DNA of 46,839 nt, from the IMG/VR virus record IMGVR_UViG_3300048818_000120, positions 1-46,839 of that record, one strand, 5' to 3'. Both the position numbers and the translations under genes were made by a program. Positions 1 to 5,134 of the stretch are shown here, in pieces (position 1 is the first letter of the stretch; each line of letters opens with the position of its first letter). The notes beneath the pieces were generated by a model. The model saw only the letters and a list, made by a program, of their open reading frames with translations. It searched no databases and was not told the origin of the DNA. This stretch comes from a virus.

Positions 1-67
1 CCCTGGCAGCCCAGGAAGCATCCCTGGCAACAGCCCTGGCAGCCCCGGCAGCAGCCCCGGCAGCAGC
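1..67. repeat. Low-complexity CCTGGCAGC-type repeat, left end
   Basis: This is a short-period repeat of CCTGGCAGC, CCCGGCAGC and CCAGGAAGC units. It encodes on the minus strand the Ala/Trp tail of the gene starting at 394. It matches the tail just before the unique domain in copies 1 and 2 and is where the circular map was cut. Confidence 0.9.
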
Positions 68-394
68 CATTTCCTCATGTGTAATCAGACCATTGGCGAA
101 GTCGCGGCCCGCTTGAATAGCGAGTTCAGGCTCTTTATATTGGGAGTATTTCTGCCAGAGTGGAAGGACTTCTTCGGCGAAGTCAGCAGCCATGAGCCGA
201 GCTACTTTATCAGAGTTCTCAGTCGTGGCTTGCAACGCCCACAGCGCATCATCCAGGCCGTTGGTTTCAAGAATAGTTAGCAAGTTGATTGGCTCGGTAT
301 CCTCGACGCCTTTGAGGGCTTGGCGCAGGAATTTGTAGCGATGCTCGCAAGCGCCAGCGTTCCGCAAACGTTCAAATGTGGTGGTGAGTGTCAT
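1..394 (-). CDS. Ala/Trp-repeat protein, copy 3, N-terminal part (continues at right end)
   Basis: The ATG is at 394 and overlaps the stop of the upstream gene as ATGA. The frame runs off the left edge after 131 codons. Residues 1-109 form a charged helical domain containing DALWAL and ARLMAADFAEEVLPLW, followed by the start of an Ala/Trp/Arg repeat tail. The domain plus repeat layout resembles proteins often annotated as 'putative immunity protein' in bacteria and phages; that is recognition from memory and the function is unknown. The nucleotide sequence of the domain is identical to copy 2 (46563 downward) and differs from copy 1 by one synonymous base. Its C-terminal half is at 46591-46839. 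Confidence 0.85.
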   Translation of the reverse strand, partial: MTLTTTFERLRNAGACEHRYKFLRQALKGVEDTEPINLLTILETNGLDDALWALQATTENSDKVARLMAADFAEEVLPLWQKYSQYKEPELAIQAGRDFANGLITHEEMAAAGAAAGAARAVARDASWAAR

Positions 395-642
395 TTGATT
401 CCTTTCGTCTCCGTCTCGGCGGCGTAGCGCCGCCTAGCCCACGCAAGATGTGTCGCAAATGTATCGGGACTGTGTCGATCACACCAATGCATGAGATTGC
501 AGAGTAGCACCGGAAGAACGTCTTGATAGCGGTGCCATGTCACGTTTTCGAAAGTGGTGATCGCCCACTCGGCCCAAGCGGCCCGATCGTCATTCAGGCC
601 TTCCGGGTCCGGTGGGATTGTACGCTTCTTTGACTTTCTCAC
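391..642 (-). CDS. Small hypothetical protein, paralogue A
   Basis: 83 residues, starting at the GTG at 642 that overlaps the upstream TGA as GTGA. It begins VRKSKKRTIPPDPEG and aligns along its whole length with the next upstream gene (shared motifs KSKKRTIPPDP, WAEWAI, LMHWCDRHSPDT, FATHL). The stop overlaps the next start as ATGA. The equal length of the pair and the overlaps at both ends fix this start. No family is recognised; the basic N-terminus and the Trp/His-rich core are the only visible traits. Confidence 0.82.
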   Translation of the reverse strand: MRKSKKRTIPPDPEGLNDDRAAWAEWAITTFENVTWHRYQDVLPVLLCNLMHWCDRHSPDTFATHLAWARRRYAAETETKGIK

Positions 643-890
643 TGTGTTTCCTCTTTCGTCTCGTCGGCGTAGTGCCGCGCAGCCCGCACAAGATGTGTCG
701 CAAAGTTGGTATCGGGGCTGTGCCGGTCGCACCAGTGCATGAGATCGCAGAGCAGGTCCATAACCGCGTGTTCATCGTCGGTGTGCGTCATGCTCTTGAA
801 GTGGATGATCGCCCACTCGGCCCACTCGGCCCGGACGTCATTCTGGCCTTTCGGGTCCGGTGGGATTGTACGCTTCTTTGACTTCTTCAT
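639..890 (-). CDS. Small hypothetical protein, paralogue B
   Basis: 83 residues beginning MKKSKKRTIPPDPKG. It is a tandem paralogue of the gene at 391-642, with conserved WAEWAI, DLMHWCDRHSPDT and ATHL. A purine-rich Shine-Dalgarno (GAGAGGAAAC) lies upstream. Its TGA overlaps the GTG of the copy downstream, so the two are probably translated together. Function unknown. The duplication is old, since the proteins differ at many positions. Confidence 0.83.
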   Translation of the reverse strand: MKKSKKRTIPPDPKGQNDVRAEWAEWAIIHFKSMTHTDDEHAVMDLLCDLMHWCDRHSPDTNFATHLVRAARHYADETKEETQ

Positions 891-938
891 GTTTGTTTCC
901 TCTCTTTCATGATCGGCTACTCGCCGGGGCCAACCGGC

Positions 939-1160
939 TCATCGGGCAGCTACCAATTTTAATGCTTTCGCAGCAGCTTCCCACGCTTGACGCGGGGTTG
1001 AGTGTAATCCAGAGGGAATCGGTGTAGTGTTACCAGCGACTCGCCCGCGACCGATGAACCATTGAGGATCGCCACGCAAGCGCATAAACTCTGAATAGTC
1101 CAGCACGAAGTCTCCAGAAGCCTTGACGATATATTTGTACGACTTAGATGCTTTTGCCAT
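939..1160 (-). CDS. Small hypothetical protein
   Basis: 73 residues starting MAKASKSYKYIVKASGDFVLDY and ending with the helical stretch AWEAAAKALKLVAAR. The start has a strong GGGAGGAAAC Shine-Dalgarno inside a leader that recurs before the genes starting at 890 and 1552. It is part of the leftward small-gene operon. No family is recognised. Confidence 0.75.
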   Translation of the reverse strand: MAKASKSYKYIVKASGDFVLDYSEFMRLRGDPQWFIGRGRVAGNTTPIPSGLHSTPRQAWEAAAKALKLVAAR

Positions 1161-1204
1161 TTTTGTTTCCTCCCTTGCATGAAGTGTGCGCTCTCGCCAG
1201 TTGG

Positions 1205-1552
1205 TTACAGATCAGGTATTCCTTTCCTATCCACTTCTGCATAGATCGCCGCCAAGGTAACCTTGTTTGAGTTGATGAGGTCAACTGCATCCTGCGGTGC
1301 ACTTTTGAATTCCCCAGATTCGGCGCGGGCTAAAATGCTCTCGCGGTGAGTTTGTGCTGCATCATTGAAGGCGCCGAGTAATGCTTCGACGTGATCGCGC
1401 ACCGCCGCAAGAGCCCTCCAATCGTCACCCCCCAGAGAACGAAACCGCTTGACGGCCTGCTCGATAACCTCTCGGCAGGATGGGACTTGCAAGGTATCAC
1501 AAGCCGATCCCTGCAAGCGTTTGTGGAACTCAGATGTCCTTTTCCTTGCCAT
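1205..1552 (-). CDS. Hypothetical helical protein
   Basis: 115 residues from the ATG at 1552 (MARKRTSEFHKRLQGS). An in-frame ATG at 1573 lies upstream, but the AAGGAAGGAAAC Shine-Dalgarno sits between the two and points to 1552. The middle is helical and charged, with no signal peptide or membrane segment. It lies in the leftward operon of small genes. Function unknown. Confidence 0.75.
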   Translation of the reverse strand: MARKRTSEFHKRLQGSACDTLQVPSCREVIEQAVKRFRSLGGDDWRALAAVRDHVEALLGAFNDAAQTHRESILARAESGEFKSAPQDAVDLINSNKVTLAAIYAEVDRKGIPDL

Positions 1553-1623
1553 TTTTTGTTTCCTTCCTTGCATGACGTGGACCAGGTGCGCTGTACTGCG
1601 GTTGATGTGCTAGATTGCACCTG

Positions 1624-1878
1624 TTAGGCTGCGATCTCCAGCATCTTGCCATGCTTGGGCGAGTAGATAGCGCCCTCAACCAACACATCAGCCTCGGCTT
1701 TGGCTTTGCCGCCTTGATGCGCTGCGTGGATTGCGTCGGCTACGATGATAAGCTGTGCGCTGGTAAGCTGCGCAATCAGCGCATCAGGTATCTGCGCCAT
1801 GATAGCGGCGGCTGTGCGGCCATAAGCGGCCATCTTCATTCCCTTGCGGGTGCGGGTGATTTTGGTATTGTGTGTCAT
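1624..1878 (-). CDS. Small hypothetical protein downstream of duplicated leader
   Basis: 84 residues from the ATG at 1878 (MTHNTKITRTRKG). An in-frame ATG at 1884 is only about 2 nt from the GGAGA Shine-Dalgarno, so 1878 is preferred. The N-terminus is basic, followed by an Ala-rich helix (AAIMAQIPDALIAQLTSAQ). It is preceded by one copy of a 45-bp repeated leader with a hairpin (1902-1946). Function unknown. Confidence 0.72.
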   Translation of the reverse strand: MTHNTKITRTRKGMKMAAYGRTAAAIMAQIPDALIAQLTSAQLIIVADAIHAAHQGGKAKAEADVLVEGAIYSPKHGKMLEIAA

Positions 1879-1901
1879 TTTCATTCTCCAAGAGGCTGGT
1901 T

Positions 1902-1946
1902 GCCTCTACCCGGATAACGCTCCGGGCTAGCGGTTTAGTGGGATAT
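1902..1946. repeat. 45-bp direct repeat, copy 1, in a gene leader
   Basis: Exact 45-bp match to 2279-2323. Read on the minus strand it ends just upstream of the gene starting at 1878. It contains the inverted repeat CCCGG-N8-CCGGG, so the leftward transcript would carry a hairpin in its 5' leader. A second hairpin (AGAGGC, AACCA loop, GCCTCT) follows next to the Shine-Dalgarno in this copy. Confidence 0.9.
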
Positions 1947-2043
1947 TGCATCGATTACCGTTTTCTGTTAACCGTCATGCGGATAGCGAGTACGGCGATC
2001 ATCCCGTAAACCCACCACGACAACTGCTCCCTGAAAGAGGAAA

Positions 2044-2274
2044 TCATGCGGACACCCATAATCCCCGAAGCGTCCATGTTGCGAGCTGGTTAAACCTGCC
2101 AGCCTCCGTCATTTTCCCGTCGCGACGCATGATGTTTGTAGCCATACGCACAATGCGCTCCCGGTCGTCGGGGCGAGCGATAAATTCAGCAGCGAGCGTA
2201 TCAAAGCCGATAGCTTTAATCACCGCCGCGACTGCCTCCAATTCCTCTATTGTGGGCACCTTTGCCATTTTCAT
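2044..2274 (-). CDS. Small hypothetical protein downstream of duplicated leader
   Basis: 76 residues starting MKMAKVPTIEELEAVAAVIKA. Predominantly helical and acidic at the start, with a basic middle (RPDDRERIVRMATNIMRRDGK). GAGG lies 5 nt before the ATG at 2274, and a second ATG at 2268 is possible. The second copy of the 45-bp leader repeat abuts it. Function unknown. Confidence 0.73.
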   Translation of the reverse strand: MKMAKVPTIEELEAVAAVIKAIGFDTLAAEFIARPDDRERIVRMATNIMRRDGKMTEAGRFNQLATWTLRGLWVSA

Positions 2275-2278
2275 TGCA

Positions 2279-2323
2279 GCCTCTACCCGGATAACGCTCC
2301 GGGCTAGCGGTTTAGTGGGATAT
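2279..2323. repeat. 45-bp direct repeat, copy 2, in a gene leader
   Basis: Identical to 1902-1946, including the CCCGG-N8-CCGGG hairpin. It lies 4 nt upstream of the minus-strand gene starting at 2274. The shared position before two unrelated genes suggests a moved or duplicated control cassette. Confidence 0.9.
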
Positions 2324-2393
2324 GGCGCCGAATCAGGCCGTCAGTGGTTCTGAGCGCATATCCGACTGTGCGCCGTACCAGTTGGGTGTCTCA

Positions 2394-2621
2394 TCACGCT
2401 ACCGCCATCTGGTATTCGGTGCGTTCGCTTTCAGTGAGTCGGCGATTCAAGGCGATAATGCCGAACGGTTGACGGGACAGAGGCAAGCCACGCCGAACTG
2501 CAATCATCGGATCAGTGGCAGGAGCTTCGACGTAATCCCATGTCACATCCGCTGGAAAGGCTGAATTGTGCGCTGGGCGATACATCGGGCGGTAGAGGTA
2601 CTCGATTGCAGAAAGTGTCAT
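2394..2621 (-). CDS. Small hypothetical protein
   Basis: 75 residues beginning MTLSAIEYLYRPMYRPAHNS. The ATG at 2621 overlaps the upstream stop as ATGA, which supports both genes. It contains IAVRRGLPLSRQPFGIIALN. No domain is recognised. About 70 nt without a gene separate it from the 45-bp leader repeat downstream. Confidence 0.75.
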   Translation of the reverse strand: MTLSAIEYLYRPMYRPAHNSAFPADVTWDYVEAPATDPMIAVRRGLPLSRQPFGIIALNRRLTESERTEYQMAVA

Positions 2622-2770
2622 GACCTAACCTCCGGGACAATATCAATAGGCCATGGAACGGGAATCCTATCAGCTTCTTTCCGCGCCTTGTCTACCGATG
2701 TGAAAGTTTTAGGTGAATACTGCCACCCTTCAAGGTTCTTCCAGCGGACTCTCCACACTAGATTCTGCAT
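2618..2770 (-). CDS. Very small hypothetical protein
   Basis: 50 residues starting MQNLVWRVRWKNLEGWQYSP. Its stop overlaps the next start (ATGA at 2618-2621) and its 5' end overlaps the preceding gene by 13 nt. The Trp/Arg-rich first half followed by VDKARKEADRIP looks like a small beta-alpha fold. The length and chain position are typical of phage accessory genes. Function unknown. Confidence 0.65.
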   Translation of the reverse strand: MQNLVWRVRWKNLEGWQYSPKTFTSVDKARKEADRIPVPWPIDIVPEVRS

Positions 2771-3093
2771 GGAGACGCCAGACGGCGGCGCGACTTGGCA
2801 TACATGTAGGTCTTTTCCGTAGCGAAAGCGATGCCGAGAGCCTGAATGTCGATAGGCTGCGAGAGATCGTCGAAAAGCCGGTTGAGTTGCTTGACGAGGA
2901 TGCCCCGGCAAAAAACGTTCACTTGATTGCCTTGGATCGATACCGCGTCCAAAGCGCCAACGTAGTTGTATGTATCGGCCTGTCCAGAGGCAGTGACGCG
3001 CTCGTGAAGGCGAAGGCCAGAGGCAATCAGATTGTTGTGGAGTGGACCGCTTACGGCCTTGGGCCGCGCCTGAGTTGTGTAGGTGTACGTCAT
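2758..3093 (-). CDS. Hypothetical protein, first gene of the leftward operon
   Basis: 111 residues from the ATG at 3093 with AAGGAG upstream (MTYTYTTQARPKAVSGP). It contains a GALDAVSIQGNQVNVFCRGILVKQ segment and a basic C-terminus. It is the first gene left of the control region at 3094-3500, and its mRNA leader can fold into a GAGGTT-GGC-AACCTC hairpin. No family is recognised. Confidence 0.72.
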   Translation of the reverse strand: MTYTYTTQARPKAVSGPLHNNLIASGLRLHERVTASGQADTYNYVGALDAVSIQGNQVNVFCRGILVKQLNRLFDDLSQPIDIQALGIAFATEKTYMYAKSRRRLASPCRI

Positions 3094-3107
3094 TTTGAAG
3101 CTCCTTT

Positions 3108-3122
3108 GAGGTTGGCAACCTC
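3108..3122 (-). promoter_or_regulatory. Leader hairpin before leftward operon
   Basis: GAGGTT-GGC-AACCTC is a perfect inverted repeat. It lies about 15 nt upstream of the minus-strand ATG at 3093, next to its AAGGAG Shine-Dalgarno. It could modulate translation of the first leftward gene. Confidence 0.45.
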
Positions 3123-3152
3123 TGATACCCTGCGTCCATGATGTAAACGTAA

Positions 3153-3175
3153 ATGATATGCATAATGCGTGTCAA
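3153..3175 (-). repeat. Promoter-like repeat element E1
   Basis: Shares ATGATATGCATAATGCGTGT exactly with 3353-3372. On the minus strand it reads TTGACA (3175-3170) followed by TATCAT only 11 nt away, too close for a standard sigma70 pair. It may be a regulator site or a decayed promoter rather than an active one. Confidence 0.5.
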
Positions 3176-3352
3176 GTGCAATATTGCATTAAGTTGTGGA
3201 TTTCCTGTGGATAACTTTCAAGTTGTTCTTTCTCCAAGAGATAAGACGCACTCTCTCACAGGCCAGGCAACGCTGGCGCCCGTCTTTGCCGACAGCGTTG
3301 AACAGATGGCCCTTCGCACAGTGCTTAGACCGGATCGCTCCCATATCCATAT

Positions 3353-3382
3353 ATGATATGCATAATGCGTGTTGCGTGTCAA
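3353..3382 (-). promoter_or_regulatory. Leftward sigma70-like promoter (element E2)
   Basis: On the minus strand TTGACA (3382-3377), an 18-nt spacer and TATCAT (3358-3353) make a good sigma70 promoter for the leftward operon. It contains the same 20-mer as E1, expanded by 7 nt. Its GTGTTGCGTGTCAA part recurs at 3872-3885 ahead of the terminase genes. Confidence 0.5.
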
Positions 3383-3443
3383 CCAGCAGGCAGTGGGCGT
3401 CTAAAATAGGACTGTACCCGCCGATAATGACGTGGTATCTTGG

Positions 3444-3471
3444 TTTTCCACGGGAAAACTAGTTTTCCACA
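3444..3471. promoter_or_regulatory. Palindrome flanked by TTTTCCAC repeats
   Basis: GGAAAACTAGTTTTCC (3453-3468) is a perfect 16-bp palindrome. It overlaps two direct TTTTCCAC(A/G) copies at 3444 and 3463 that resemble DnaA boxes. It sits 30 nt before the HicB-like gene and could be its operator or part of an origin. Confidence 0.5.
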
Positions 3472-3500
3472 GGGCGCATCTATCAGGGAATGAGGTTGTT

Positions 3501-3722
3501 ATGAACTGGAAAATCTGGCAAAGTCTGAATCGGCGCACCAATGAGACTCGGCAGGAAGATCCAGGATCGGTGTTGACTGTCGTTTTCAGACCGGGCGAAG
3601 ACGGCTATATTGTCGCAGAGTGTCTGCAATTGCCAGGCTGTATGTCTCAAGGAAAAACGAAAGATGAAGCGAACCAGAACATTATGGACGCGATCAATTC
3701 GGTCCTTATGGTTCGCAGATGA
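3501..3722 (+). CDS. HicB-like antitoxin-fold protein
   Basis: 73 residues from the ATG at 3501 with GAGG 5 nt upstream. The core VLTVVFRPGEDGYIVAECLQ followed by LPGCMSQGKTKDEANQNIMDAI is the classic HicB partial RNase H-like fold: the GYIVAE strand, the PGC.SQG turn and the helix with DEA. Family knowledge: HicB proteins neutralise HicA mRNA interferases and repress their own promoter. No C-terminal DNA-binding domain and no HicA gene are present, so this is an orphan. The palindrome just upstream could be a target site, but of which protein is unknown. Confidence 0.85.
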   Translation: MNWKIWQSLNRRTNETRQEDPGSVLTVVFRPGEDGYIVAECLQLPGCMSQGKTKDEANQNIMDAINSVLMVRR

Positions 3723-3811
3723 TGGGTAATTTGTGGTACAAAAGACAAAGAGAGCAAGCTGCTGACCCTCGCGGGTTATACGTTCCTCATAGGCGCCACC
3801 AGCCTCTCTAG
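3719..3811 (+). CDS. Possible 30-residue ORF after HicB-like gene
   Basis: The ATG at 3719 overlaps the preceding stop as ATGA. It encodes 30 residues (MMGNLWYKRQREQAADPRG start), basic, with no recognised family. The overlap is the only support; it is not a recognisable HicA. Confidence 0.3.
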   Translation: MMGNLWYKRQREQAADPRGLYVPHRRHQPL

Positions 3812-3949
3812 CCAAGCGTGGGGTCCGGTTCAGCCTCAGAAACTTTCCCGGACTCACGCTCTATTCAATATGTGTTGCGTGTCAAGGTTAGGCTGCATAC
3901 AGCTTCATTTCGAGGGCCATTACGATACAATCAAACAGAGGGATTTCCA
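3812..3949. other. Short leader before the packaging genes
   Basis: No gene is seen. It contains element E3 (GTGTTGCGTGTCAA at 3872-3885, shared with 3369-3382) and a TACAAT box at 3925-3930 close to the small-terminase start. It may hold a rightward promoter, but no good -35 partner was found. Confidence 0.35.
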
Positions 3950-4345
3950 ATGCCAACCGCAATCAACTGGACGCCGGAGCTGATGGGTTTGGTTCTAGCG
4001 CGCATATCTGATGGCAGCACATTGCGGGAGACTGCTGAAGAATTTGAGATTTCGCCAGCAGCCATCTTGAGACAATGCGTTGCGAATGAAGTGTTTGCGA
4101 AACAATACGCGTGCGCGTTACAAATTAGGGGCGATGCTGATTTTGAGGGATTACAAGACCAGCTAAACGCGGAACCAGAGCGCGGCAAGTATGGCATCGA
4201 TCCCGGCTGGGCGAATTGGCAGCGCACGCGCATTGACACGCTCAAGTGGATGATTTCAAAGCGCAATCCGAAGAAGTACGGTGAGCGTGTGCAACAGGAG
4301 ATCAGCGGTGAGTTGGCAATCAAGCGGGTGATTGTGGATGTGTAG
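3950..4345 (+). CDS. terS: Terminase small subunit, Sf6-like
   Basis: 131 residues from the ATG at 3950 with a GAGGG Shine-Dalgarno. An N-terminal helix-turn-helix (about residues 5-45, ISDGSTLRETAEEFEISPAAI) is followed by a helical part ending in DTLKWMISKRNPKKYGERV, the signature of Sf6-like small terminases. It recognises the packaging site and hands DNA to the large subunit as a ring oligomer. The large subunit follows at 5134, with three small ORFs in between. Upstream ATG codons lack a Shine-Dalgarno. Confidence 0.92.
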   Translation: MPTAINWTPELMGLVLARISDGSTLRETAEEFEISPAAILRQCVANEVFAKQYACALQIRGDADFEGLQDQLNAEPERGKYGIDPGWANWQRTRIDTLKWMISKRNPKKYGERVQQEISGELAIKRVIVDV

Positions 4346-4384
4346 GTGTTGCACATTGTCTGACGTTGTGGCACAATTATTTAC

Positions 4385-4768
4385 ATGAGCATGGTCCGAA
4401 TCGCAGTTCGTGTCCCACAATCCCTAGCAGACGAGTTGCGGGTCGAGGGAGAGGCGCATGGGTGTGATCTTAGCTGGGCTGTGCGGAGGAGATTGAATGC
4501 TGACATACGAGGATCAGGAACTGAACAGGCAGGACAGGTTGGCCGAAGTGGGCACGGAGCCTCCGTGTCCGTTTTGCCACAAGCCGAGGGTAAGCCGAAG
4601 CGACTACATCCGGTGCAACCCATGCGGGGTGAACTGGCTGGCAGAGGAAATGAGCCTACCCAATTACCTGAACATGGACCCGCGAGTTGCGCGAGTTGCG
4701 CGAAAGGAAGCTGCCCGCACGGGAAACTCAACGCCGCCTATTGCAGAGCCACCGGAGGAACCTGTTGA
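4385..4768 (+). CDS. Ribbon-helix-helix-like ORF overlapping a zinc-ribbon gene
   Basis: The first 40 or so residues (VRIAVRVPQSLADELRVEGE, then a second helix ending in SWAVRRRLN) look like a CopG/Arc-type ribbon-helix-helix DNA-binding domain. The rest of the 127-residue frame, including a Cys-rich end, lies wholly over the zinc-ribbon gene at 4497-4772 in another frame and may have no function of its own. No strong Shine-Dalgarno precedes 4385, so a leaderless start or a short functional product is possible. A frameshift fusion to the next gene is an alternative reading. Confidence 0.5.
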   Translation: MSMVRIAVRVPQSLADELRVEGEAHGCDLSWAVRRRLNADIRGSGTEQAGQVGRSGHGASVSVLPQAEGKPKRLHPVQPMRGELAGRGNEPTQLPEHGPASCASCAKGSCPHGKLNAAYCRATGGTC

Positions 4769-4772
4769 GTGA
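4497..4772 (+). CDS. Small zinc-ribbon protein
   Basis: 91 residues. GGAGGA lies 6 nt before the ATG at 4497. The CPFCHKPRVSRSDYIRCNPC segment (residues 24-43) is a C-x2-C ... C-x2-C zinc ribbon, followed by GVNWLAEEM. The tail is Pro/Glu-rich. It sits between the small and large terminase genes and may be a small DNA- or terminase-associated factor, but no family name is recognised. Confidence 0.75.
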   Translation: MLTYEDQELNRQDRLAEVGTEPPCPFCHKPRVSRSDYIRCNPCGVNWLAEEMSLPNYLNMDPRVARVARKEAARTGNSTPPIAEPPEEPVE

Positions 4773-4795
4773 TACACTTTCGGTGAGGTGAATCC

Positions 4796-5134
4796 ATGCC
4801 AGCCTACCCAGCGGCGCAGCCCGCATCTCTTTCGCAAGGCACGTCGATTGCTCTAGTCAACAATGCGGCAGTGGATGGCGGCATCACCACGACCGCGCAG
4901 TTTGCGCTCCCGCCTAACCAGGTTGGCTCTGGTATCACGTTGATGGTCCTCAACACAACCAACCAGCAGGCAGTGGGCCAGTTTGCCACGACCGACACGC
5001 CGGCCAATTACCAGCCGCTGTCTGCGCTTGTAGTTGGGCCTGGTGTGGCATACCCGTACAACTTGACGCCTGGGTGGGTACGATTCACGTTCGCCGTGGC
5101 GCCGACCAGCGGCAGCCTCATTGTCTCGCGGTAA
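4796..5134 (+). CDS. Hypothetical beta-rich protein between terminase genes
   Basis: 112 residues beginning MPAYPAAQPASLSQGTSIAL. Thr/Gln/Ala-rich strands (TTAQFALPP, GITLMVLNTT, WVRFTFAVAP) suggest an all-beta domain such as a small virion decoration protein. GAGGTG precedes the start, and the TAA overlaps the terminase ATG as TAATG. Positions 4960-4978 within it exactly repeat 19 bp of the control region (3380-3398). Confidence 0.75.
   Translation: MPAYPAAQPASLSQGTSIALVNNAAVDGGITTTAQFALPPNQVGSGITLMVLNTTNQQAVGQFATTDTPANYQPLSALVVGPGVAYPYNLTPGWVRFTFAVAPTSGSLIVSR

Larger units (their letters stand above)
3094..3500. other. Divergent control region and candidate replication origin
   Basis: A 407-nt region with no convincing gene between the leftward and rightward operons. 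It holds a leader hairpin (3108-3122), two 20-bp direct repeats (3153-3172, 3353-3372), DnaA-box-like sites at 3195-3203, 3206-3214 (TGTGGATAA, a perfect reverse TTATCCACA), 3444-3452 and 3463-3471 (TTTTCCACA), and a 16-bp palindrome (3453-3468). AT-rich DNA flanks the first boxes. Origin function is an inference from the boxes and the strand switch. Confidence 0.5.
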
